A DNA stretch of 45,337 nt from assembly GCA_902555465.1 (NCBI GenBank), contig CACDSN010000012.1, positions 1-45,337 of the forward strand, written 5' to 3'. This document shows, piece after piece, positions 37,521 through 45,009 of this stretch. Below the pieces are notes generated by a model. That model was not told the DNA's origin, did no database searches, and saw only the letters and a program-made list of their open reading frames with translations. Position numbers and translations under genes: made by a program. Position 1 is the stretch's first letter. The number at the start of each line of letters is the position of its first letter. This DNA is from an uncultured Pelagibacteraceae bacterium (lineage in GTDB: Bacteria; Pseudomonadota; Alphaproteobacteria; Pelagibacterales; Pelagibacteraceae).

Positions 37521-38440
37521 GATTTTATTTCTTTCCAAAAAGTTTTTGCTAGATTTATACCAGTTAAATCAAAATAATTTTTTAATCCAGTTGGAGAAGT
37601 AACATTTATATCACCATTCAGCTTTTCTGATATAAAGTCTATTCCAGCAAAATAAATTCCATCTTTTTTTAATTTTTTTGCAATTAAATTTGAAATCCTT
37701 TTTTCTTTTATTGTGAGTTTTGAAGAGCTAACAGTTCCACCTTTGCTTAGATTACTTAAAAAAGAGCCTTTTTTTGGTATTCTAGAAAAAGATCCTACTA
37801 CTTTACCATTTATTATAAACACTCTTTTATCTCCATTTACAATTCCAGTTAAAAACTTTTGACACATAACATAGCCATGTTTTTTTAAATATTTATTTAA
37901 AAAGGTTTTATTAATCCTGCCTTTTAAAAGTTTTATATTATTGCCACCATGGCCATTGATTGGTTTCAAAACTGACAATTTATTTTTTTTTATAAAACTA
38001 ATTATATCCGAATTTCTTGATGTAAAGATTGTTGGAGGCATATATTTTTTAAATTCATAAGAATATAGTTTTTCAGATACGTTTCTAATTGATGTAGGAT
38101 TATTTATGATTTTAACACCTTTTAACCTATCTAAAAAATAGGTAGTGGTTACATAATTTATATTGAAAGGAGGGTCCTGTCTTACAAGTAAATAACTAGA
38201 TTTTTCTAAATTTATTTTTTTTTTACTAAGTAATTTATAAAATTTTTTTTGATCATAAAGTTTTATAAAGTTTCCATGTGCATAAATTTGATTATTTATA
38301 ATAAATATATTTTTTGGTTCATAATAGAAAATTTTAGATCCTTGTTTTTGCGCTTCGAGCGCTAAAAAGATTGTTGTATCGTTTTTGTAATTAATTTTTT
38401 TTAAATTATCCCCTTGGATAGCTAATATTTTATTTTTCAT
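37517..38440 (-). CDS. gshB: Glutathione synthetase
   Basis: GshB joins glycine to gamma-glutamylcysteine with ATP. From the ATG at 38440 the protein has 307 residues, close to the usual 315; the upstream extension to 38512 lies inside gshA and lacks family similarity. Motifs: SYLLVRQDPPFNINYVTTTYFLD, VLKPINGHGGNNIKLL (ATP-grasp glycine loop), CQKFLTGIVNGDKRVFIINGKVVGSFSRIP, and the end signature INVTSPTGLKNYFDLTG. The gene overlaps gshA by 11 bases and the transporter by four, forming a gshA-gshB-DMT transcript. It consumes glycine, linking it to the glycine theme of the window. Confidence 0.92.
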   Translation of the reverse strand: MKNKILAIQGDNLKKINYKNDTTIFLALEAQKQGSKIFYYEPKNIFIINNQIYAHGNFIKLYDQKKFYKLLSKKKINLEKSSYLLVRQDPPFNINYVTTTYFLDRLKGVKIINNPTSIRNVSEKLYSYEFKKYMPPTIFTSRNSDIISFIKKNKLSVLKPINGHGGNNIKLLKGRINKTFLNKYLKKHGYVMCQKFLTGIVNGDKRVFIINGKVVGSFSRIPKKGSFLSNLSKGGTVSSSKLTIKEKRISNLIAKKLKKDGIYFAGIDFISEKLNGDINVTSPTGLKNYFDLTGINLAKTFWKEIKS

Positions 38441-39707
38441 TAATATTGAAAAAATTTTTATCTTTTTGATATTGAGCCATGATTGCCTCTGCATTAGTGC
38501 TACTAGTTTCAATAATATTTTTAATATGATCTAAGAATTTAACTTCATTTTGTTTTTTACTATTTAATTCATTTCTATTTTCCAATCCTTTTTTTGATAT
38601 TTCAAATAAATCTTTGGACCAATCTAAAATTGATTTTTTTCCTAAAATTGTTTTTAAACCTTTTTTTGGTGAGTCCTTATAAGCAGATATTATCTCATCT
38701 ATATTCCATCTTTTTACAACATCAAATACTTCATCAAGGTTTCCATACAACAACCCAATAAAAAATGCAGGACCAGCACACAAACAATCCCATCCACAAG
38801 CATCCATTGAACGAATCTCAATATATTTTTTTAATCTATTTTCTGTAAAGATTGTGCTTAAATGGTCTGCAACATCTTCTTCATAAGGAGAAACTTTTTC
38901 AATATCACCATCTATAAAATTTTGGAATGTTTTATTTTTTGCATCTATATATTTGTCATTTCTTTTTACGAAGAGCATAGGATAGTTTAAACTAAAGTCT
39001 GCATACTTTTCAAAATCCATATTCTCTAAAAATATTTTTGGTAATCCACCTCTATAAGTATTTTGCCAAGCGTAAGATCTATAAGATAAATAACCACTTT
39101 TATTTTTTTCAACAATTCCTGAATTTGCAAATAGTGCAATTGTTATTGGAACCAACCTATTAACTATATAAAATTTTTTACAAAAATCTTTCTCAGATGT
39201 GTAATCTATATTTATTTGAGTTCCACACGTTCTATACATCATGTCTAAACTTAATTTTCCAAAAAGCGGCATAATTTTGGTCATTAGTTCATATCTATTC
39301 TTTGGATTAGATGGAACTTCTTCAATTCTGGATATTGGATCAAAGCCAGAACTAATTAAATTTAAATTTAATTTTTTTAATGATTGATTTAATTCAAATA
39401 TATATTCTTGAGACTCACCACAAGTTTGATGAATACTTTTTAATTTTTCCCCAGATAGCTCTATCTGATTACCTGGTTCTAAAGTTATATTCTTATTTCC
39501 TTTTTTAAGAGCTATTATATTTTTGCCTTCCTTTACAGGCTCCCAGCCAAATTCATAGAGTTTTTCAAATAAATTTAATATTGATTGATAATCTGCTCTT
39601 TTATTTTCCAAAAAAACAAATTTTTCATGTTCAATACCTATCCCACAATCATTAGTTTCTTTAATACCAGATCTAAAATAATTTATAAAACTTTCTTTTG
39701 TTATCAT
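38430..39707 (-). CDS. gshA: Glutamate-cysteine ligase (plant/alphaproteobacterial type)
   Basis: The 425-residue enzyme makes gamma-glutamylcysteine. It has the class with GIGIEHEKFVFLE at the start (metal-binding glutamates), LEPGNQIELSGE, RYELMTKIMPLFGKLSLDMMYRTCGTQINIDY (about residues 137-170), YRSYAWQNTYRGG and EIRSMDACGWDCLCAGPAFFIGLLYG. This is the form found in plants and alphaproteobacteria, not the enterobacterial GshA. It overlaps both neighbours: four bases with the DUF255 gene upstream and 11 with gshB. No defects seen. Confidence 0.93.
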   Translation of the reverse strand: MITKESFINYFRSGIKETNDCGIGIEHEKFVFLENKRADYQSILNLFEKLYEFGWEPVKEGKNIIALKKGNKNITLEPGNQIELSGEKLKSIHQTCGESQEYIFELNQSLKKLNLNLISSGFDPISRIEEVPSNPKNRYELMTKIMPLFGKLSLDMMYRTCGTQINIDYTSEKDFCKKFYIVNRLVPITIALFANSGIVEKNKSGYLSYRSYAWQNTYRGGLPKIFLENMDFEKYADFSLNYPMLFVKRNDKYIDAKNKTFQNFIDGDIEKVSPYEEDVADHLSTIFTENRLKKYIEIRSMDACGWDCLCAGPAFFIGLLYGNLDEVFDVVKRWNIDEIISAYKDSPKKGLKTILGKKSILDWSKDLFEISKKGLENRNELNSKKQNEVKFLDHIKNIIETSSTNAEAIMAQYQKDKNFFNINEK

Positions 39708-41644
39708 AAATTTTTAAAATAATTTTCTAATTCTTCTAAATTTTTTAATTTAGGTGAACATGTTTGTTTTTTACAAAAAATAAAATAATCCTCACTACTA
39801 TCCTCCTTATATATAATTGAAGCTTTATCCATAAATTTTTTGACCACCAGTTCTCTTATTTTCTTGATTGTATCAGTATTTTTTGAATTAATTGTGATGG
39901 TAATGTTATCCTCACATATGTCTAAAATTTTAATATAGCTAAACATTTGAGCGAAATTTGAGTTTATGTGTGAGTGAAAAGATTTAGACAATATATCTAT
40001 TCTTTCCTTCCATTTAGTCTCAGGAACAATATTGTTTAACTTATTGGAAATTAATAAATAAACACTATTTCCATTTGGTATATTATTATCGTTTAGATCA
40101 ATGGGTTCTACAAACAGATCATTTGATTGAGTTTTATTTTTTTGTAAAATGCCCTCATTAGAATTAAAAAAGTTACCCCAGGCTTCATTCATTAAATTAA
40201 TACATTTTTCTAATGATGATTGTTTTTTTGTAAACTCATAATTACTCAGTAAAAGTAAAGAAAAATAAACATAATCTTCTAAAAAAACATCAATTTGTTT
40301 GTTATCATTATAACAATGAAATAATTTATTTTGATAAATTTGGTTAAGATTTTCAAAATTTTTAATTGATTTATCAAACAAAGCTTTATCATCCAGAATT
40401 ATTGAGGAATATAGATTTGTATATACCCAGAATGAATTCAAATCAGTTTGAGATTTATCATCAAAAAAAGGTTTAATTCTTTTTTTTCTGATTTCTAAAA
40501 GTTTTTTTTCTATTTCTGTAATTTTTTTATCTGCACTTACATTTGAATCGAAATTTTCAACTAAAATATTTGATCCTTCAAAATTTCCTTGTTCAGATAT
40601 TTGGTATTTTTTTTTAAAGATCTCTAAATCATTTTTTAAAATATCTTTTAATTCTTGGTATTTCCAAACATAGTATTTTCCCTCAACCCCATCACTATCT
40701 GCATCATAAGCTGAACCAAGTAAATTATTTTTTACTATAAATTCAGAATTTATAAAATTAATAGTTTGTATTAGTTTCTGTTTTAAATAATTATTTTCTT
40801 TATTGCTAAGATAATTATTAAGCAAATTTACATATTGAATATTGTCATAAAGCATTTTTTCAAAGTGAGGCACGATCCATTTTTCATCAACTGTATACCT
40901 TGAAATTCCTCCCTCTAAATGATCGTAAATACCTTTTGATGATAAATTTAGTAATAATTTTTCTACAACATCTAAATACTTTTTATTTTTTGTTTTGTTG
41001 TAAAAATGTAAAATTGTATCAAAAATATAAAATTGTGGAAATTTAGGAGCACCTTTAAAGCCTCCATTTATTTCATCTGTATAATTAATAATTTTTTCAA
41101 CGTAGGGCTCTAAATCTTGTTTAAGAACAGCATTTTTTTTATTAAGTTCTCTAAAAATCATTTTCATCTGATCAGCTTGATTTAGAATTTTATCTCTATT
41201 TTCTTGATATACTTTTGAAACATTTTCTAAAACACTATTAAAACTAGGTCTACCTTGGAGTTCTCGTGGTGGAAAATAAGTACCTCCTGTAAAAGGAACA
41301 GCATTTTCATCTAAAAACATTGATAATGGCCATCCACCTTGAGCTCCAGTTAATATTGATAAACTTTTTTGAAATATAAAATCAAGATCAGGCCTTTCTT
41401 CTCGATCAACTTTAATATTAACAAATTTTTCATTCATTATTTTTGCTGTTTCATTATTTTCAAAGCTTTCATGGGCCATTACGTGACACCAATGGCAACT
41501 GGCATAGCCAACGCTTAAAAATATTGGTTTTTTTTCTTCTTTAGCTTTTTTTAAGCTTTCTTTATTCCAGGCTAACCAATAGACAGGATTGTCTTTGTGT
41601 TGTTTTAAATAAGGGCTTTGTTCATTTTTTAATTGATTTTCCAT
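39704..41644 (-). CDS. DUF255 thioredoxin-fold protein (YyaL / SPATA20 type)
   Basis: The 646-residue protein has a thioredoxin-like N-terminal domain (NEQSPYLKQHKDNPVYWLAW, then FLSVGYASCHWCHVMAHESF with CHWC at about residues 51-54, VKVDREERPD-like text and GGWPLSMFLDENAVPFTGGTYFPP), followed by an (alpha/alpha)6-type domain similar to cellobiose epimerase folds (YDHLEGGISRYTVDEKWIVPHFEKMLYDN, AYDADSDGVEGKYYVW). The family is widespread but its function is unsettled. It lies first in the transcript leading to gshA-gshB, so a thiol-related role is plausible. The last part is poorly conserved. Confidence 0.9.
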   Translation of the reverse strand: MENQLKNEQSPYLKQHKDNPVYWLAWNKESLKKAKEEKKPIFLSVGYASCHWCHVMAHESFENNETAKIMNEKFVNIKVDREERPDLDFIFQKSLSILTGAQGGWPLSMFLDENAVPFTGGTYFPPRELQGRPSFNSVLENVSKVYQENRDKILNQADQMKMIFRELNKKNAVLKQDLEPYVEKIINYTDEINGGFKGAPKFPQFYIFDTILHFYNKTKNKKYLDVVEKLLLNLSSKGIYDHLEGGISRYTVDEKWIVPHFEKMLYDNIQYVNLLNNYLSNKENNYLKQKLIQTINFINSEFIVKNNLLGSAYDADSDGVEGKYYVWKYQELKDILKNDLEIFKKKYQISEQGNFEGSNILVENFDSNVSADKKITEIEKKLLEIRKKRIKPFFDDKSQTDLNSFWVYTNLYSSIILDDKALFDKSIKNFENLNQIYQNKLFHCYNDNKQIDVFLEDYVYFSLLLLSNYEFTKKQSSLEKCINLMNEAWGNFFNSNEGILQKNKTQSNDLFVEPIDLNDNNIPNGNSVYLLISNKLNNIVPETKWKERIDILSKSFHSHINSNFAQMFSYIKILDICEDNITITINSKNTDTIKKIRELVVKKFMDKASIIYKEDSSEDYFIFCKKQTCSPKLKNLEELENYFKNL

Positions 41645-41654
41645 AAAAAAAAAA

Positions 41655-41683
41655 TTGTTGAATATATTTAATAGTGTGATAAT
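41655..41683 (+). promoter_or_regulatory. Predicted promoter of the bhmt leader
   Basis: TTGTTG at 41655-41660 and GATAAT at 41678-41683 are separated by exactly 17 bases, and TG at 41675-41676 provides an extended -10. Transcription would begin at about 41690, where the SAM-II aptamer starts. The agreement between promoter geometry and riboswitch start raises confidence; it remains a prediction. Confidence 0.55.
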
Positions 41684-41690
41684 GTAATAA

Positions 41691-41742
41691 CAAGCGCTGA
41701 TTTATATCAAATTGCAGGCGCTATATAAAACCTGCTAAAGCG
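41691..41742 (+). promoter_or_regulatory. SAM-II riboswitch aptamer
   Basis: The stretch has the compact H-type pseudoknot core of SAM-II: CGCT (41695-41698) pairs with AGCG (41739-41742), the conserved TGATTTA follows, GCAGG (41714-41718) pairs with CCTGC (41731-41735), and GCTAAAGCG closes the motif. SAM-II binds S-adenosylmethionine and is known in front of methionine genes in alphaproteobacteria. Here it is followed directly by an intrinsic terminator, so it should control transcription of bhmt: high SAM lowers read-through. Confidence 0.88.
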
Positions 41743-41750
41743 ATGCCATC

Positions 41751-41780
41751 AACCACCGCGTTAGTAGGTGGTTTTTTTTT
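41751..41780 (+). terminator. Intrinsic terminator controlled by SAM-II
   Basis: AACCACC (41751-41757) pairs perfectly with GGTGGTT (41767-41773) around a nine-base loop, followed by an uninterrupted run of T to 41780. This is a classic Rho-independent terminator, and the only clear one I see in the window. It lies nine bases after the SAM-II aptamer and before SAM-V. The sequence between aptamer and hairpin should hold any anti-terminator pairing, but I could not identify one with confidence. Confidence 0.85.
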
Positions 41781-41794
41781 ACCAAAATAAAAAG

Positions 41795-41850
41795 AAACCG
41801 GGTTATTTGAGCCATATTGTGCACCCTGCATAATGCTAAAGCACTAAAAA
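41795..41850 (+). promoter_or_regulatory. SAM-V riboswitch aptamer
   Basis: A second SAM aptamer follows the terminator. GGGT (41800-41803) can pair with ACCC (41823-41826), and GTGC (41819-41822) with GCAC (41841-41844); the core TTATTTGA and GCTAAAGCAC match the SAM-V class, which shares its ligand core with SAM-II and is known from marine bacteria including Pelagibacter, where a tandem SAM-II/SAM-V arrangement has been reported. The aptamer runs straight into AAAAAGGAG, so SAM binding should block ribosome access there and control translation. Confidence 0.82.
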
Positions 41851-41864
41851 GGAGAAGGGGTTTC

Positions 41865-41936
41865 ATGCTTATTTGCCCTCATTTAATTTATGGGCTTCTT
41901 CTCCTAAATATTAAAGGAGAAGAATATGTCGAATGA
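41865..41936 (+). CDS. Candidate leader ORF (23 codons) between SAM-V and bhmt
   Basis: An ATG at 41865-41867 stands 10 bases after AGGAG (41850-41854), which is the ribosome site next to the SAM-V aptamer. The frame encodes 23 residues starting MLICPHLIYGLLLLN and ends with TGA at 41934-41936, past the bhmt start and in another frame. Its codons run through the hairpin that masks the bhmt ribosome site. It could act as a coupling leader peptide: ribosomes would open the hairpin. I cannot rule out that the ATG is unused. Confidence 0.5.
   Translation: MLICPHLIYGLLLLNIKGEEYVE
41896..41924 (+). promoter_or_regulatory. Hairpin sequestering the bhmt ribosome binding site
   Basis: TTCTTCTCCT (41896-41905) is the exact reverse complement of AGGAGAAGAA (41915-41924), with a nine-base A/T loop. 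The second strand contains the bhmt Shine-Dalgarno AGGAG, two bases before the ATG context. The same CTTCTCCT can instead pair with an upstream copy AGGAGAAG at 41850-41857, just after the SAM-V core. Two mutually exclusive pairings of one strand are the sign of a switch. The pairings are seen; the switching is inference. Confidence 0.72.
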
Positions 41937-42987
41937 AAGTTTAAAAGATAGATTAGATAAAGGTCCAGTAATATGTGCTGAAGGATTTTTATTTGAAATT
42001 GAGAGAAGGGGATACATGGCTTCAGGCGAATTTGTTCCTATGGTTTCTCTAGACCATCCAGAGGTTTTAGAAAATTTACACAAAGAATTTCAACATGCCG
42101 GCTCTGACATTGTGGAAGCTTTTACTTACAATGGTCATAGAGAAAAAATGAGAGTAATTGGAAAAGAAGAATTGCTCGAGCCTTTAAACAGAGCTGCTTT
42201 GAAAATAGCAAAGAAAGTTGCACTTAATACACCAAAAGGCATTAAGCCAAATTTAATGGCTGGTAACATTTCTAATTCAAATATCTGGAAAGATGGAGAC
42301 AAACAATCACAGCTTGAAGTAGAAAAAATGTTTGATGAAATGATAGGATGGGCAGTCGATGAAGGAGCCGATTTTTTAGTTGGCGAAACATTCTACTATG
42401 CAGAAGAGGCATTTAAAGCATTGGAAGTAATGAAAAGATCTGGTTTGCAAACTGTTCTTACTATTTCCCCAATGGGCGAAAATATTATGAGAGATGGAAA
42501 ATCAGTTATTGATACTTGCAAAGAATTAGAACAAAGAGGTGCAGATGTTGTTGGCATGAACTGTTTCAGAGGTCCTAACACAATGTTTCCATATTTAAAG
42601 GAAATTAGAAAAACCGTTAAATGTCATGTTGGAGCTCTCCCTATTCCGTATAGAACAACAAAAGAAAGTCCAACGTTCTTTAATCTACCAGACAATAACG
42701 GATGTAATTGTGATGCACCACATGGAAGAACTTTTCCTACAGCATTAGACCCAATGTTTTGCAATAGATATGAAATTGGAAAATTTGCAAAAGAAGCTTA
42801 CGAACTTGGTATTAATTATATAGGTGTTTGTTGTGGGGCAAATCCAATGCTAATAAGAGAAACAGCAGAAGCAGTTGGGCTAAAAGTTCCTGCAAGCAAA
42901 TATAGAGAGAATATGTCTAATCATTTTATGTACGGAACAAATAAAAGAATTCCAAAACATATGACTGACTATGGAGATAAAGCTTAG
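41926..42987 (+). CDS. bhmt: Betaine-homocysteine S-methyltransferase-like protein
   Basis: BHMT moves a methyl group from glycine betaine to homocysteine, making methionine and dimethylglycine. The 353-residue protein has the homocysteine methyltransferase barrel with the zinc cysteines: one in GMNCFRGP (about residue 206) and the pair in GVCCGANP (about 298-299), plus EAFTYNGHREKM and VGETFYYAEEA. Regulation by SAM through two stacked riboswitches agrees with a methionine role. The ATG at 41926 follows AGGAGAAGAAT. The TAG stop interlocks with the stop of the convergent HD gene (42984-42987). Confidence 0.92.
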   Translation: MSNESLKDRLDKGPVICAEGFLFEIERRGYMASGEFVPMVSLDHPEVLENLHKEFQHAGSDIVEAFTYNGHREKMRVIGKEELLEPLNRAALKIAKKVALNTPKGIKPNLMAGNISNSNIWKDGDKQSQLEVEKMFDEMIGWAVDEGADFLVGETFYYAEEAFKALEVMKRSGLQTVLTISPMGENIMRDGKSVIDTCKELEQRGADVVGMNCFRGPNTMFPYLKEIRKTVKCHVGALPIPYRTTKESPTFFNLPDNNGCNCDAPHGRTFPTALDPMFCNRYEIGKFAKEAYELGINYIGVCCGANPMLIRETAEAVGLKVPASKYRENMSNHFMYGTNKRIPKHMTDYGDKA

Positions 42988-43538
42988 ATACTAAAAGGTG
43001 TTCTAGAAAAAACTCGTTTTACCATTGGAGCAAAGTGGTCTAATGGTAAAGATTTATAATTTGGATCAAAACAATCTTGGTCGTAGTTTTCACAAAAATC
43101 TATTGTTGCTTGGTAATATTTATGATCTTTATATTTTTCTCTTTGATGCTTATCCCCTCCGAGATGATGAGCGTAATAATATGTTTGAAATAATCCATGC
43201 ATTTTAACTATCCAATATGTTTTTTCACTTACATAAGGTCTTAAAACAGCCGCCGCGTACTCAGAATGATTCATTGGTGCTAACTCGTCACCTATGTCAT
43301 GAAGAAGTGCAGCAACAATCATTTCTTCATTTTCTCCATTTTTAAATGCTTTGGTTGCACTTTGAAGTGAGTGCTCTAGTCGTGAAATTTGATAACCTTC
43401 GAGCGTCTCATTAAGTCCTGAAATAAATTTTAGTATTCTATCAGCTGTTCCAGCAGCATATGCCTTTTCATGTTTGTCCAGAAATAAATAATCTTCCTTA
43501 GTCCCATGTTTCATTTCTGTAAAACTGACTTTTTTCAT
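42984..43538 (-). CDS. HD-domain protein resembling PhnZ/MIOX diiron oxygenases
   Basis: The 184-residue protein has an HD fold: LEHSLQSA with His56, AALLHDIGDE with His80-Asp81, MNHSEYAA with His91, KMHGLF with His114 and ENYDQDCF with Asp153. A set of four histidines and two aspartates is what mixed-valence diiron oxygenases such as PhnZ and myo-inositol oxygenase use, and the 24-residue spacing of the first two matches PhnZ as I recall it. A plain phosphohydrolase is the alternative. Its neighbours are bhmt (convergent) and purF, whose stop lies one base upstream, so it may share purF's transcript. Confidence 0.75.
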   Translation of the reverse strand: MKKVSFTEMKHGTKEDYLFLDKHEKAYAAGTADRILKFISGLNETLEGYQISRLEHSLQSATKAFKNGENEEMIVAALLHDIGDELAPMNHSEYAAAVLRPYVSEKTYWIVKMHGLFQTYYYAHHLGGDKHQREKYKDHKYYQATIDFCENYDQDCFDPNYKSLPLDHFAPMVKRVFSRTPFSI

Positions 43539-43539
43539 A

Positions 43540-45009
43540 CTAATTATTTGATCCTGTGCTTAATAATGATAGTTGAGTTATTTTATTTTCTCCTAGTTCA
43601 TCGATAATTTCAACTGGATAATCACCTGTAAAATAATGATCAGTTAATTGAGGATATGTATCATTTCTTTTTTCATAGCCCATAGCTTTATATAAACCAT
43701 CTATTGATAAAAATTTTAAAGAGTCTGCCCCTATATAATCTCGAATTTCATCAACTGTTTTATTTGCAGCTAACAATTCATCTTTTGTTGGCATATCAAC
43801 TCCATAAAAATCAGGGAATTTAATTTCTGGACTTGCAATTCTTACATGTATTTCTTTTGCACCGGCGTCGTAAAGCATCTTAACAATTTTATGTGATGTT
43901 GTTCCTCTAACAAGAGAGTCATCAATTAATATTATTTTTTTATCTTTTATAGAGCTTTTATTTGCATTTAATTTTAATTTAACCCCAAGACTTCTAATTT
44001 TTTGTGCAGGTTCAATAAATGTCCTACCTACATAATGATTTCTTATTAAGCCAAGATCAAAATTAATTTTAGTTATTTGACTATATCCGAGAGCAGCAGC
44101 ATTTCCTGAGTCTGGAACTGGAACTACAAGATCAGCTTTAATATTATCCTCATTTGCTAATTGTTCCCCAAATTTTTTTCTAAACTCATAAGTAGTTTTT
44201 CCATTTAAAATACTGTCAGGTCTTGAAAAATAAATATATTCAAAAACACAAGGTCTAGATTTTTTATCAGGAAAAGGTTTTATACTTTGAAGTTGATCAT
44301 TTTCTATTACTACTATCTCTCCATTTTCAACTTCTCTTAAAAATTTAGCACCAATTATATCTAAAGCACATGTTTCAGATGATAATACATAAGAATTTTT
44401 TAACTTTCCTATAATAAGAGGTCTTATTCCCAAAGGATCTCTTACTCCTATAAGTTTATTTTGGGCAAGCATTACGAGTGCATAACCACCTTGAATTTGA
44501 AAAATTGCATCAGTTATTTTTTCTACTGTTGTAGATCTTTTTGATTTGGCAATTAATTGAATAATTACCTCAGTATCAGATGTAGAGTAAAAAATTGCAC
44601 CACCTTTAACGAGTTTTTGTCTTAATGTTAAAGCATTTGTAAGGTTTCCATTATGAGCAACTCCAATGCCTCCTGCATGTGTATCTGCAAAAAAAGGTTG
44701 GATATTTCTTAATGTTGTTCCACCAGTTGTGCTGTATCTATTATGGCCAATTGCAAAATTTCCCGGTAAACTCTTTAATACTTTTTCATTATTAAAATTA
44801 TCACCAACTAAACCGAATTTTTTTTCTGAGTAGTAATTGTTTCCATCAAAAGATACAATCCCACAACCTTCTTGACCTCTGTGTTGTAATGCATGAAGAC
44901 CTAGAGCTGTTAATGCAGAAGCATCTTCAAAATTACTTATTCCAAATACTCCACACTCTTCTTTCAGTTTTGGGTTATAGTTCTTGAACTTTTTCTTTAG
45001 CATCTTCAT
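43540..45009 (-). CDS. purF: Amidophosphoribosyltransferase
   Basis: PurF makes phosphoribosylamine from PRPP and glutamine, the first step of purine synthesis. The 489-residue protein has an 18-residue propeptide before the nucleophile Cys19 (EECGVFGI), then ALQHRGQEGCGIVSF, GHNRYSTTG, the glutaminase domain, and the PRPP loop KKIILIDDSLVRGTTS. The C-terminus has FTGDYPVEI without the two cysteines that hold an Fe-S cluster in the B. subtilis enzyme, so no cluster is expected. The start overlaps cvpA by 35 bases; the ATG at 45003 is another possibility. Confidence 0.95.
   Translation of the reverse strand: MKMLKKKFKNYNPKLKEECGVFGISNFEDASALTALGLHALQHRGQEGCGIVSFDGNNYYSEKKFGLVGDNFNNEKVLKSLPGNFAIGHNRYSTTGGTTLRNIQPFFADTHAGGIGVAHNGNLTNALTLRQKLVKGGAIFYSTSDTEVIIQLIAKSKRSTTVEKITDAIFQIQGGYALVMLAQNKLIGVRDPLGIRPLIIGKLKNSYVLSSETCALDIIGAKFLREVENGEIVVIENDQLQSIKPFPDKKSRPCVFEYIYFSRPDSILNGKTTYEFRKKFGEQLANEDNIKADLVVPVPDSGNAAALGYSQITKINFDLGLIRNHYVGRTFIEPAQKIRSLGVKLKLNANKSSIKDKKIILIDDSLVRGTTSHKIVKMLYDAGAKEIHVRIASPEIKFPDFYGVDMPTKDELLAANKTVDEIRDYIGADSLKFLSIDGLYKAMGYEKRNDTYPQLTDHYFTGDYPVEIIDELGENKITQLSLLSTGSNN

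Noticed and set aside
38441-38512. Upstream extension of gshB to an ATG at 38512
   Set aside because: The extra 24 residues lie inside gshA and do not resemble GshB; the ATG at 38440 gives a normal length and tight overlap.
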